64,000 nt of DNA from Isoetes taiwanensis (GCA_021234155.1 JAJEKV010000522.1:62001-126000), one strand, 5' to 3'. Counted from the first letter of the stretch, positions 9,438 through 19,420 are shown. The notes: a model not told the origin generated them from the sequence alone. Numbers and translations: made by a program.

Positions 9438-9786
9438 TTTGTAACTACTCAAATGTTAGAATTTAGTGTGTGTGCTTTGAGGCCATGCTTCCAATAGGCA
9501 TTTCGAGTGGAGGATCATATTTGATGGATTTGTGATCTTAATCTCGTCGATCGGATACACGTTACAGTAGTAAGAACTGAAGGATATACTTTATTCTTTC
9601 GTTGAGCTCTTTTGGAACCCCAAGAAAGAGAATGCCAATTTTACTATCTAATACTCTTTTGCCAATTTTACTATCTAATACTCTTTTTCATATTACGTAA
9701 CTCAAAAATGGTACCACCAAAGGCCTCAGATACAAATATTTTAATGAGTGTGAGTTGAAGAATAACCTTTATTTAGGTAGCTAATC

Positions 9787-9859
9787 TCCATTGTAGTCTG
9801 GTTGGTTAGGATACCTGGCTCTCACCCGAGAGACCCGGGTTCAAGTCCCGGCAATGGAA
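9787..9859 (+). tRNA. tRNA-Glu(CTC): tRNA-Glu(CUC), substitutions in D arm and anticodon stem
   Basis: GTCTGGTT replaces GTCTAGTT, and CCTGG pairs imperfectly with CCGAG. Full length, possibly functional. Confidence 0.6.
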
Positions 9860-9933
9860 TTTCATTTTTCAGCTTTCGTATCATGTGCATTTTGCTTGAA
9901 TGAGGTGGTTGACTCTTTTAAAACATTTGAAAT

Positions 9934-10006
9934 TCCATTGTAGTCTAGTTGGTTAGGATACGTGGCTTTCACCCAAGCGACCCGGGTTCAAGTCCCGGCA
10001 ATGGAA
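9934..10006 (+). tRNA. tRNA-Glu(TTC): tRNA-Glu(UUC), one anticodon-stem mismatch
   Basis: Single change CTTGG to CGTGG in the 5' strand of the anticodon stem. Otherwise consensus. Confidence 0.7.
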
Positions 10007-10360
10007 TTTGTAACTACTCAAATGTTAGAATTTAGTGTGTGTGCTTTGAGGCCATGCTTCCAATAGGCATTTCGAGTGGAGGATCATATTTGATGGATTT
10101 GTGATCTTAATCTCGTCGATGAATTTGGGATCGAGGATTCCAAGTAGCATAAGGATTAAGGATATGGATATGTGATCTTAAAGATGAAGGATATACTTTA
10201 TTCATTCGTTGAGCTTTATTTTGAAAGGAAGGAACCCAAGAAAGAGAATGCCAATTTTACTATCTAATACTCTTTTTAATATTACGTAACTCAAAAATCT
10301 CAGATACAAATATTTTAATAAGTGTGAGTTGAAGAACAACCTTTATTTAGATAGCTAATC

Positions 10361-10433
10361 TCCATTGTAGTCTAGTTGGTTAGGATACTCGGCTCTCACA
10401 GAGAGACCCCGGGTTCAAGTCCCGGCAATGGAA
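10361..10433 (+). pseudogene. tRNA-Glu(CUC), 3' anticodon stem altered
   Basis: CTCGG-CTCTCAC is followed by AGAGA, so the stem does not close. T arm and acceptor are intact. Confidence 0.6.
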
Positions 10434-10510
10434 TTTCATTTTTCAGCTTTTAGATTATCATGTGCATTTTGCTTGAATGAGGTGGTTGACTCTTTTAAAA
10501 CATTTGAAAT

Positions 10511-10573
10511 TCCATTGTAGTCTAGTTGGTTAGGATACTTGGCTTTCACCCAAGCGACCGGGTTTCAATGGAA
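10511..10573 (+). pseudogene. tRNA-Glu(UUC) with a truncated T arm
   Basis: The anticodon arm is perfect, then ACCGGGTTTCAATGGA. The T loop and 3' stem are missing. Confidence 0.65.
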
Positions 10574-10956
10574 TTTGTAACTACTCAAAATGGAATTTGT
10601 AAGTGTGCTTACTCAAATGTTAGAATTTAGTGGTGTGTGTGATTTTTGAGGCCATGCTTCCAATAGGCATTTTCAGTGGAGGATCATATTTGATGGATTT
10701 GTGATCTTAATCTCGTGGAGGATCATATTTGATGGATACACGTTCGGATACATAGTAAAATAGTAAGAACTGAAGGATATACTTTATTCATTTGTTGAGC
10801 TCTTTTGAAAGGAACCCCAAGAAGGAGAATGCCAATTTTACTATCTAATACTCTTTTTTATATTACGTAACTCCAAAACGGTACCACCAAAGGCCTCAGA
10901 TACAAATATTTTAATGAGTGTGAGGTGAAGAACAACCTTTATTTAGGTAGCTAATG

Positions 10957-10991
10957 TCTATTATAGTCTAGTTGGTTAGGATGCAATGGAA
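10957..10991 (+). pseudogene. tRNA-Glu stub
   Basis: Only a mutated acceptor (TCTATTAT), the D arm and the 3' acceptor remain. Confidence 0.65.
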
Positions 10992-11065
10992 TTTCATTCT
11001 TCAGCTTTCGTATCATGTGCATTTTGCTTGAATGAGGTGGTTGATTCTTTTAAAACATTTGAAAT

Positions 11066-11138
11066 TCCATTGTAGTCTAGTTGGTTAGGATACTTGGCTT
11101 TCACCCAAGCGACCCGGGTTCAAGTCCCGGCAATGGAA
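11066..11138 (+). tRNA. tRNA-Glu(TTC): tRNA-Glu(UUC), intact
   Basis: Exact consensus copy. Confidence 0.93.
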
Positions 11139-11445
11139 TTTGTAACTACTCAAATGTTAGAATTTAGTGTGTGTGCTTTGAGGCCATGCTTCCAATAGGC
11201 ATTTCGAGTGGAGGATCATATTTGATGGATTTGTGATCTTAATCTCATCGATGGGATACACGTTACAGTAGTAAGAACTGAAGGATATACTTTATTCATT
11301 CGTTGAGCTCTTTTGAAAGGAACCCCAAGAAAGAGAATGCCAATTTTACTATTACGTAACTCAAAAATGGTACCACTAAAGGCCTCAGATACACATATTT
11401 TAATGAGTGTAGGTTGAAGAACAACCTTTATTTAGGTAGCCAATC

Positions 11446-11521
11446 TCCATTGTAGTCTAGTTGGTTAGGATACTCGGCTCTCACCCGAGAGACCCGGATT
11501 CAAGTCCAAGTAGCAATGGAA
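11446..11521 (+). pseudogene. tRNA-Glu(CUC), T arm disrupted
   Basis: Perfect anticodon arm. The T arm reads CCGGATTCAAGTCCAAGTAG. Confidence 0.65.
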
Positions 11522-11595
11522 TTTCATTTTTCAGCTTTCGTATCATGTGCATTTTGCTTGAATGAGGTGGTTGACTCTTTTAAAACATTTGAAAT

Positions 11596-11668
11596 TCCAT
11601 TGTAGTCTAGTTGGTTAGGATACTTGGCTTTCACCCAAGCGACCCGGGTTCAAGTCCCGGCAATGGAA
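11596..11668 (+). tRNA. tRNA-Glu(TTC): tRNA-Glu(UUC), intact
   Basis: Exact consensus copy. Confidence 0.93.
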
Positions 11669-12015
11669 TTTGTAACTACTCAAATGTTAGAATTTAGTGT
11701 GCTTTGAGGCCATGCTTCCAATAGGCATTTCGAGTGGAGGATCATATTTGATGGATTTGTGATCTTAATCGGGATATTTATGTAAGAACTGAAGGATTGG
11801 GATACGGATACGTTCTGAGTAGTAAGAACTGAAGGATATACTTTATTCATTCGTTGAGCTCTTTTGAAAGGAACCCCAAGAAAGAGAATGCCAATTTTAC
11901 TATCTAATACTCTTTTTTATATTACGTAACTCAAAAATGGTACCACCAAAGGCCTCAGATACAAATATTTTAATGAGTGTGAGTTGAAGAACAACCTTTA
12001 TTTAGGTAGCTAATC

Positions 12016-12088
12016 TCCATTGTAGTCTAGTTGGTTAGGATACTCGGCTCTCACCCGAGAGACCCGGGTTCAAGTCCCGGCAATGGAA
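12016..12088 (+). tRNA. tRNA-Glu(CTC): tRNA-Glu(CUC), intact
   Basis: Exact consensus copy. A T5 run at 12094-12098 is a good Pol III terminator. Confidence 0.93.
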
Positions 12089-12093
12089 TTTCA

Positions 12094-12098
12094 TTTTT
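12094..12098 (+). terminator. Pol III T5 terminator behind tRNA-Glu(CUC)
   Basis: TTTTT lies six bases after the tRNA 3' end. The same CATTTTTC block follows most CUC genes, while some copies have CATTCTTC and lack it. Confidence 0.6.
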
Positions 12099-12162
12099 CA
12101 GCTTTCGTATCATGTGCATTTTGCTTGAATGAGGTGGTTGACTCTTTTAAAACATTTGAAAT

Positions 12163-12235
12163 TCCATTGTAGTCTAGTTGGTTAGGATACTTGGCTTTCA
12201 CCCAAGCGACCCGGGTTCAAGTCCCGGCAATGGAA
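12163..12235 (+). tRNA. tRNA-Glu(TTC): tRNA-Glu(UUC), intact
   Basis: Exact consensus copy. With the CUC gene at 12016 it makes a complete pair. Confidence 0.93.
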
Positions 12236-12561
12236 TTTGTAACTACTCAAATGTTAGAATTTAGTGTGTGTGCTTTGAGGCCATGCTTCCAATAGGCATT
12301 TCGAGTGGAGGATCATATTTGATGGATTTGTGATCTTAATCTCGTCGATCGGATACACGTTACAGTAGTAAGAACTGAAGGATATACTTTATTCATTCGT
12401 TGAGCTCTTTTGAAAGGAACCCCAAGAAAGAGAATGCCAATTTTACTATCTAATACTCTTTTTTATATTACGTAACTCAAAAATGGTACCACCAAAGGCC
12501 TCAGATACAAATATTTTAATGAGTGTGAGTTGAAGAACAACCTTTATTTAGGTAGCTAATC

Positions 12562-12634
12562 TCCATTGTAGTCTAGTTGGTTAGGATACTCGGCTCTCAC
12601 CCGAGAGACCCGGGTTCAAGTCCCGGCAATGGAA
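12562..12634 (+). tRNA. tRNA-Glu(CTC): tRNA-Glu(CUC), intact
   Basis: Exact consensus copy, followed by CATTTTTC. Confidence 0.93.
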
Positions 12635-12708
12635 TTTCATTTTTCAGCTTTCGTATCATGTGCATTTTGCTTGAATGAGGTGGTTGACTCTTTTAAAACA
12701 TTTGAAAT

Positions 12709-12865
12709 TCCATTGTAGTCTATTTGTAACTACTCAAATGTTAGAATTTAGTGTGTGTGCTTTGAGGCCATGCTTCCAATAGGCATTTCGAGTGGAATTT
12801 GTAACTACTGTTAGAATTTAGTGTGTGTGCTTTGAGGCCATGCTTCCAATAGGCATTTCGAGTGG
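12709..12865 (+). pseudogene. tRNA-Glu(UUC) 5' stub and duplicated downstream spacer
   Basis: After TCCATTGTAGTCTA the gene body is missing and the downstream block (TTTGTAACTACTCAAATG onward) follows. That block is then repeated once more to about 12865. Confidence 0.65.
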
Positions 12866-13115
12866 AGGATCATATTTCATATTTGATGGATGATCTTAAT
12901 CTCGTCGATGGGATAGTAAGTAAGAACTGAAGGATATACTTTTTATTCATTCGTTGAGCTCTTTTGAAAGGAACCCCAAGAAAGAGAATGCCAATTTTAC
13001 TATCTAATACTCTTTTTTATATTACGTAACTCAAAAATGGTACCACCAAAGGCCTCAGATACAAATATTTTAATGAGTGTGAGTTGAAGAACAACCTTTA
13101 TTTAGATAGCTAATC

Positions 13116-13194
13116 TCCATTGTAGTCTAGTTGGTTAGGATACTCGGCTCTCACCCGAGAGACCCGGGTTCAAGTCCGTGTGAAAGCAATGGAA
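13116..13194 (+). pseudogene. tRNA-Glu(CUC), T stem 3' strand replaced
   Basis: Perfect anticodon arm. The T arm is followed by GTCCGTGTGAAAG before the acceptor strand. Confidence 0.65.
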
Positions 13195-13276
13195 TTTCAT
13201 TTTGAAGTGGAGGACTTTAAGTATCATGTGCATTTTGCTTGAATGAGGTGGTTGACTCTTTTAAAACATTTGAAAT

Positions 13277-13364
13277 TCCATTGTAGTCTAGTTGGTTAGG
13301 ATACTTGGCTTTCACCCAAGCGACGGGTTCAAGTCCAAGTCATGTGCATTTTGCTTGAATGGAA
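13277..13364 (+). pseudogene. tRNA-Glu(UUC) with linker sequence inserted in the T arm
   Basis: Intact anticodon arm. The T arm is broken by a piece of the array linker (CATGTGCATTTTGCTTGAAT), and the next 80 bp are scrambled array fragments. Confidence 0.65.
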
Positions 13365-13767
13365 TTTGTAACTACTAAAATGTTAGAATTCCATTTAGTC
13401 TAGTGCTTTGAGGCCATGCTTTTCCAATATGTTCAAGTCCCAAGAATGGATCATATTTGATGGAATTTAGTGTGTGTGCTTTGAGGCCATGCTTCCAATA
13501 GGCATTTCGAGTGGAGGATCATATTTGATGGATTTGTGATCTTAATCTCGTCGATCGGATACACGTTACAGTAGTAAGAACTGAAGGATATACTTTATTC
13601 ATTCGTTGAGCTCTTTTGAAAGGAACCCCAAGAAAGAGAATGCCAATTTTACTATCTAATACTCTTTTTTATATTACGTAACTCAAAAATGGTACCACCA
13701 AAGGCCTCAGATACAAATATTTTAATGAGTGTGAGTTGAAGAACAACCTTTATTTAGGTAGCTAATC

Positions 13768-13840
13768 TCCATTGTAGTCTAGTTGGTTAGGATACTCGGC
13801 TCTCACCCGAGAGACCCGGGTTCAAGTCCCGGCAATGGAA
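13768..13840 (+). tRNA. tRNA-Glu(CTC): tRNA-Glu(CUC), intact
   Basis: Exact consensus copy, followed by CATTTTTC. Confidence 0.93.
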
Positions 13841-13914
13841 TTTCATTTTTCAGCTTTCGTATCATGTGCATTTTGCTTGAATGAGGTGGTTGACTCTTTT
13901 AAAACATTTGAAAT

Positions 13915-13987
13915 TCCATTGTAGTCTAGTTGGTTAGGATACTTGGCTTTCACCCAAGCGACCCGGGTTCAAGTCCCGGCAATGGAA
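13915..13987 (+). tRNA. tRNA-Glu(TTC): tRNA-Glu(UUC), intact
   Basis: Exact consensus copy and partner of the CUC gene at 13768. Confidence 0.93.
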
Positions 13988-14318
13988 TTTGTAACTACTC
14001 AAATGTTAGAATTTAGTGTGTGTGCTTTGAGGCCATGCTTCCAATAGGCATTTCGAGTGGAGGATCATATTTGATGGATTTGTGATCTTAATCTCGTCGA
14101 TCGGATACACGTTACAGTAGTAAGAACTGAAGGATATACTTTATTCATTCGTTGAGCTCTTTTGAAAGGAACCCCAAGAAAGAGAATGCCAATTTTACTA
14201 TCTAATACTCTTTTTTATATTACGTAACTGAAAAAAAAATGGTACCACCAAAGGCCTCGAGATACAAATATTTTAATGAGTGTGAGTTGAAGAACAACCT
14301 TTATTTAGGTAGCTAATC

Positions 14319-14388
14319 TCCATTGTAGTCTAGTTGGTTAGGGATACTCGGCTCTCAGAGAGACCCGGGTTCAAGTCCCGCAATGGAA
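14319..14388 (+). pseudogene. tRNA-Glu(CUC), anticodon and T stems shortened
   Basis: GGCTCTCAGAGAGACC lacks the ACCC block, and the T stem 3' strand lacks one G. Confidence 0.55.
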
Positions 14389-14462
14389 TTTCATTTTTCA
14401 GCTTTCGTATCATGTGCATTTTGCTTGAATGAGGTGGTTGACTCTTTTAAAACATTTGAAAT

Positions 14463-14535
14463 TCCATTGTAGTCTAGTTGGTTAGGATACTTGGCTTTCA
14501 CCCAAGCGACCCGGGTTCAAGTCCCGGCAATGGAA
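14463..14535 (+). tRNA. tRNA-Glu(TTC): tRNA-Glu(UUC), intact
   Basis: Exact consensus copy. Confidence 0.93.
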
Positions 14536-14828
14536 TTTGTAACTACTCAAATGTTAGAATTTTGTGTGTGCTTTGAGGCCATGCTTCCAATAGGCATTTC
14601 GAAAGTGGAGGATCATATTTGATGGATTTGTGATCTTAATCTCGTCGATCGGATACATTCTAGTAGTAGTAAGAACTGAAGGATATACTTTATTATTCGT
14701 TGAGCTCTTTTGAAGGGAACCCCAAGAAGGAGAATGCCAATTTTACTATCTAATACTCTTTTTTATATTGTGTACAAATATTTTAATGAGTGTGAGTTGA
14801 AGAACAACCTTTATTTAGGTAGCTAATC

Positions 14829-14901
14829 TCCATTGTAGTCTAGTTGGTTAGGATACTTGGCTCTCACCCGAGAGACCCGGGTTCAAGTCCCGGCAATGGA
14901 A
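14829..14901 (+). tRNA. tRNA-Glu(CTC): tRNA-Glu(CUC), one G-U pair in the anticodon stem
   Basis: Same CTTGG/CCGAG form as the copy at 4732. All other arms are perfect. Confidence 0.85.
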
Positions 14902-14974
14902 TTTTCATTTCAGCTTTCATATCATGTGCATTTTGCTTGAATGAGGTGGTTGACTCTTTTAAAACATTTGAAAT

Positions 14975-15047
14975 TCCATTGTAGTCTAGTTGGTTAGGAT
15001 ACTTGGCTTTCACCCAAGCGACCCGGGTTCAAGTCCCGGCAATGGAA
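14975..15047 (+). tRNA. tRNA-Glu(TTC): tRNA-Glu(UUC), intact
   Basis: Last exact consensus copy of the array. Confidence 0.93.
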
Positions 15048-15368
15048 TTTGTAACTACTCAAACGTTAGAATTTAGTGTGTGTGCTTTGAGGCCATGCTT
15101 CCAATAGGCATTTCGAGTGGAGGATCATATTTGATGGTTTTTGTGATCTTAATAAGATATTGATGGGATACGTTTTATTAGTTGAAGGATATTTTATTCA
15201 TTCGTTGAGCTCTTTTGAAAGGAACCCCAAGAAGGAGAATGCCAATTTTACTACTATCTAATACTCTTTTTATATTAATGTAACTAAAAATGGTACCATG
15301 AAAGGCCTCAGATACAAATATTTTAATGAGTGTGTGTTGAAGAACAACCTTTATTTAGGTAGCTAATC

Positions 15369-15431
15369 TCCATTGTAGTCTAGTTGGTTAGGATGGCTCT
15401 CACGAGAGACCCGGGTTCAAACGGAATGGAA
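15369..15431 (+). pseudogene. tRNA-Glu(CUC)-like, degenerate, array edge
   Basis: Lost bases around GGATGGCTCTCACGAGAG and in the T arm (TTCAAACGGAATGGA). Confidence 0.6.
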
Positions 15432-15507
15432 TTTCATTTTTCAGACTTTCATTATCATGTGCATTTTGCTTGAATGAGGTGGTTGACTCTTTTAAAACAT
15501 TTGAAAT

Positions 15508-15532
15508 TCCATTGTAGTCTAGTTAGTTAGGA
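15508..15532 (+). pseudogene. tRNA-Glu 5' stub marking the right array boundary
   Basis: TCCATTGTAGTCTAGTTAG is the last array sequence. Non-repeated DNA follows. Confidence 0.75.
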
Positions 15533-16974
15533 AGATGCCTGTACAAATAGTGAAGGTTTTGAAGGAAGAAAAACTCTTTGCTCTTCAAACCGAGAAATTT
15601 AGCTGGTAGGACACGGCTGCATATATCATCAAGTCAAGGCAAAAGAACTATGAAAGAAACCAATTACACGAGCACCATGACAATTCCTATCACGAAGAAA
15701 AATCAAAAGAAATGAGTCATGCTGTGATTTATCTGGAAAAAAAATCAAAGAAGATGAAAAGCTTGAGTGGACCTCATGTGTTCTTTGCAGGCTGATCAGC
15801 TATTGCCAATGCCGCGTCTAGCCGCTTCGAAACCCTAACTCCGCTGATAATAGAACGGCCCCTAAAGGAGAAAATCTGGGAAAGCAAAAAATGAAGAAAA
15901 AGGAGAAATCTGAGAAACAAAATAGCAGCTTTCATTTCACCGAAGTAGAAAGCAGCGAATAGAGTACAAAAAAAAGCAGACCTGATTATTTCTCCCTTGC
16001 TTTGCATGTAACCTTCATGTGCATAGGATCTAGCCGAGATGCTGCTACGGCATCGTTACAGCAGCCATCATAACCTCTGCTCCTCCTCACGATAACAAGC
16101 CATAGCCGGAAGCCATAACCGGAAGGAGCGCCACCATCGCCATAGCAAAGAAGCTCCGACATCATCATAGCTAAGGGAGGGAATGAAAAAATACAGGGCG
16201 CAAAGAAGCTCCGCCATTGCCATAATGGAGGGAAATGAAAAAATACAGGGCCATTAATCTCAGGCCTGCTAGAGCCAATGAAAGGAGAGGACCCGGATCA
16301 ATATCCTGGCCGTTGATATCATCGTGAATCATTATAAGGGCCAATAATATAATAGGATGGGGATCAAGATCTTAGTCGTCCATCTTGGTTATATGAAAAT
16401 ATTTTTTTAATGGTTTAATTCATATGTTCATTTTTATGGTTCAAACGTTGTGCCCCTAGGATCCATCATGCCCTTGGTTCGGGAAACTTTTCCCTCCTAA
16501 TTGTAGATACAGGTTCCTACAAAATCGAAATGATCCGGTGAACATATGAGCTCTGGCTTCGATTTAAACCAAGACTGGTGCTTCCAAAACACTCTTAGCT
16601 ATAGATCTTGGAAATAGCCATAGATTTTTAAGCATCTTTAGCCACAGGTCTTGGAAATTGCTGCTTGAGTCTTGAAATAGTTGTGCATATATTGAGTTTG
16701 TAACTTCGATCTGAATCCCTCGTACTACAAATTTATGCCTTCTATCCTAAAATTGTGAATAAGAGCCTTTCTATACTACAGATTACACTTCTAGCCTATA
16801 AACCGTGAAGCAGAGCCTCGTAGAAGATCCGACAGCTTTAAATCCTTCCTACCTACTTCCAAATATAAAAGTTTCAGACTCCAAGTGATCCGGTAGAAAT
16901 TAATACGAGGTGTTAAATTTTGATTTCAAGTGGTAGGTTACGCTTAAACCGCGGAATTTCCCGAACGGAGATCA
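15533..16974. other. Single-copy-like stretch, no confident gene
   Basis: Two overlapping minus-strand ORFs (15774-16007, 77 aa; 15986-16168, 60 aa) show no recognisable domain. A short near-duplicate, AAAGAAGCTCCG followed by ATCATCATAGC or CCATTGCCATAA, occurs at 16146 and 16202. At 16338-16357 the text ends AATATAATAGGA before T, which resembles a Helitron 5' end on the minus strand (TCCTATTATATTATTGG). No matching 3' end was found. Confidence 0.4.
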
Positions 16975-18033
16975 TGCCACCTGTTTGGCTCCAGCATGTC
17001 ACGTGGGCTCTAACATGCCATGCATGATCTAACATGCCATGCGGGTTCCAACATGCCAAGGTGGTTCGCGCATGCCATATGGGCTCTACCATGCCACCTA
17101 GGCTCCACATGCCAAGGTGGCTGAAACATGCCACCTAGCCACCTAGGGTCAAACATGCCAAGGTGGCTCAAACATGCCACCTAGGCTCCAAAATACCACT
17201 TGGGCTCCAACATGCCACCTAGGCTCCAACATTCCAAGGTGGCTCAAACATCCCACGTGGGTTCCAACATGCCAACTAGGCTCCAACATGCCAAGGTGGC
17301 TCAAACATGCCAAGGTGGCTCAAACATGCAACATGGGCTGCAACATGCCACCTAGTTGGCTCAAACATGCCACATGGGCTCCAACATGTGAGGTGGCTCA
17401 AACATGCCAAGGTGTCTCAAACATGCCACCTAGGGTCCAACATGCCAAGGTGGCTCAAACATGCCACCTAGGCTCAAGCATACCAAGGTGTCTCAAACAT
17501 GCCACGTGGGCTCCAACATGCCACCTAGGCTCCAACATGCGTAGGTGGCTCAAACATTCCACATGGGCTCCAACATGCCACCTAGTTGGCTCAAACATGC
17601 CACGTGGGCTCAAACATGCCAAGGTGTCTCAAACATGCCACATGGGCTCCAACATGCCACCTAGACTCCAACATGCCACCTTTCAAACATGCCACGTGGG
17701 CTCCAACATGCCACCTATGCTCCAACATGCCAAGGTGGCTCAGGCATCACAAGGTGGTTCAAACATGCCAAGTTGGCTCCAACATGCCACACAGGCACCA
17801 ACATGCCACCTAGGCACCAACATGCCATCTAGGCTCCAACATGCCACCTAGGCTCCAACATGCCACATGGACTCCAACATGCCACGTGGGCTCCAACATG
17901 TTACCGCCAAAAATTCTGGCGGGCTCCAACATGTTACACCAAAGACGCCACACCTAGGCTCCAACATCCCACGCGGGCTCCAACATGCCACCTAGGCTCC
18001 AACATGCCAAGGTGGCTCAGGCATGCCACCTAG
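16975..18033 (+). repeat. 19-bp minisatellite, about 55 units
   Basis: The unit is close to CTCCAACATGCCACCTAGG, with common variants CTCAAACATGCCAAGGTGG and CTCCAACATGCCACGTGGG. Each unit keeps the CAUG palindrome and usually a CCTAGG or CACGTG core. Because 19 is not a multiple of 3 and the variants avoid stops, chance ORFs arise, including one of 225 aa at 17174-17851 with a 19-residue period. The same minisatellite recurs at 35831-36945, in both cases next to the R repeat. Confidence 0.9.
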
Positions 18034-18410
18034 GCACTCCAAGTGGTGACATGGCATGTCAATAAGCAAGGCCAATTTTTGACTAGGCCAAAAATGAAAA
18101 GATGTCCATCTTTGGTCTTTTCATTGGGTGATGTTGGCAAATTTTGGGTGACATGGCTAGATGGTGGTGACGTGGACATGATGACTAGGACTTTATGCAA
18201 GAAATATGATAACCTTTGGAATTTTTGGTAGCGGAGCTTGGCAAGGGATAGAATAGAGGGATCTTGAAGAACTTAAAGCGCTGATGCCCTTCCCCAATAT
18301 CGAACCAGGCCAGGACTTTGGCGGCTTCCTCACCGGGGAGGGGAGAGGCGGACCCAGGAGGCCGGACCTGAAAGGTTGACGAGGCAGCCCTTTCTGCCGC
18401 CATCGCTTTG

Positions 18411-19190
18411 GTGAGGGCGGGCAAATGCCAATGCCCCTTCTCCTGGAGCTCGGTTTCCCTATCCGACCGTTGAATCTGCCGTGCAAGTAACATGCTTCGA
18501 GAGGTTCAAAAAAATTAAAGATCGGTCCGAGAGAACTTATCAAACCGCGAAGCGTCCTGTGGTCGACCATGTAGAAACCCAAGTGTTTTGTCGTTTGGGC
18601 AGTACAAAGGCCCCGGAATCGAGATTCGACTCACCATGTCGTCCGAAATGGCAAAATTACCCTAGAGACCAAGTTAAACAGTCATTTTTGGCAACGAAAG
18701 AAACATGAACCCTCTACATGGCAGTATTCTGCAGCCATCTCTTAGTCCAATTGACTACAAACTATTGTACATGAGGCGATTCTTGGAGAAGGGGTGGTCT
18801 TCTGCACACGAAACTTGATCCCCATGGTAATGTCGGCGTTTTGAGGCCATTGGCAGAGTCAGTTCACAGTTCTGGAGTGGGAGAGTTGCCCGTCCATGGC
18901 CAGGGAGCTTAGGGAGAGGACCTTTGGGACGAACTGCTTCCGAAAGGTTTTAAGGGTCTGTCTTCTGGCATCAACACCCTCCCTCTACGTGATGACATTA
19001 TGCAAGATCCTGGTCGAATCTGACTAGGATATGGCCTCCGAAACGTAAACCTTGCGTGTTGCTAGGTTATTGAAGGGTTTACGTTATGGAGGTCGAGTTT
19101 TAGTCGGTTGCACTTGGGACATGGTCGAGATGTTGCAGTTGAAAATGCGAAGCAATAGGAACTGACGGAATGGGGCTTGGATTTATCCTC
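18411..19190 (+). repeat. R repeat, single + copy (unit ~810 bp)
   Basis: Starts near GGGCAAATGCCAATGCC and runs through TTTTGTCGTTTGGGCAGTAC, AACCCTCTACATGGCAGTAT and GGAGAGTTGCCCG to TGGGGCTTGGATTTA. It matches the tandem R units at 32420-35830 with many small differences. No protein family is recognisable in any frame, and short ORFs recur in several frames between copies. The 18034-18410 stretch before it is not repeated elsewhere in the window. Confidence 0.8.
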
Positions 19191-19420
19191 CTCCTAGTGT
19201 AGCAATTAGAAGTCAAGAGCACCTTTTGCAGTAGCAAAATTGTTTGGGATCATTCGGTATGGCCAATAGATCCAAACTCTGTTATTTCAGTTCCTATGGC
19301 TCCGCATGCATGTTTAGAAAAGGTGCACCTAGTTATCCAAGAAAATGACCACATTTTAGTCTGCAAAATGTAAAACCCTACAATAACCTACCAACATACA
19401 GGGTTTACGTTTCACAGACT
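19191..19420 (+). repeat. S spacer and stub of an inverted R arm
   Basis: 19195-19335 matches, in opposite orientation, the 33690-33811 segment that sits between inverted R arms. After it, 19369-19415 (CCCTACAATAACCTACCAAC onward) is R sequence in reverse orientation. The locus therefore has the order R(+), S, R(-) stub. Confidence 0.7.

Larger units (their letters stand above)
1..15532 (+). repeat. Tandem array of CUC/UUC tRNA-Glu gene pairs (~27 units of mostly 540-580 bp)
   Basis: Every unit has the same order: a spacer of about 330 bp, a tRNA-Glu with anticodon CTC, a 75-bp linker, and a tRNA-Glu with anticodon TTC. Starts of successive CTC genes in the better half (4732, 5275, 5879, 6453, 6985, 7533, 8113, 8692, 9238, 9787) give steps of 532-604 bp. 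All genes read on the + strand. The spacer holds fixed blocks such as TTGAGGCCATGCTTCCAATA and GGTACCACCAAAGGCCT. Units from about 4.3 to 15 kb are well kept. Units before 4.3 kb carry many deletions and fragment insertions. The array breaks off inside a UUC gene at 15532, and the window start cuts a CUC copy, so it probably continues to the left. tRNA genes carry internal Pol III promoters, and the A box (TAGTCTAGTTGG) and B box (GGTTCAAGTCC) are visible in all intact copies. Confidence 0.93.

Noticed and set aside
1-15532. CRISPR array or 5S rDNA array
   Set aside because: Repeats of about 550 bp containing foldable tRNA-Glu genes. No short repeat/unique spacer pattern and no 5S sequence.
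17174-17851. 225-aa ORF with 19-residue repeats
   Set aside because: It lies wholly in the 19-bp minisatellite. A 19-bp unit without stops gives such frames automatically, and the second minisatellite locus keeps no equivalent ORF.
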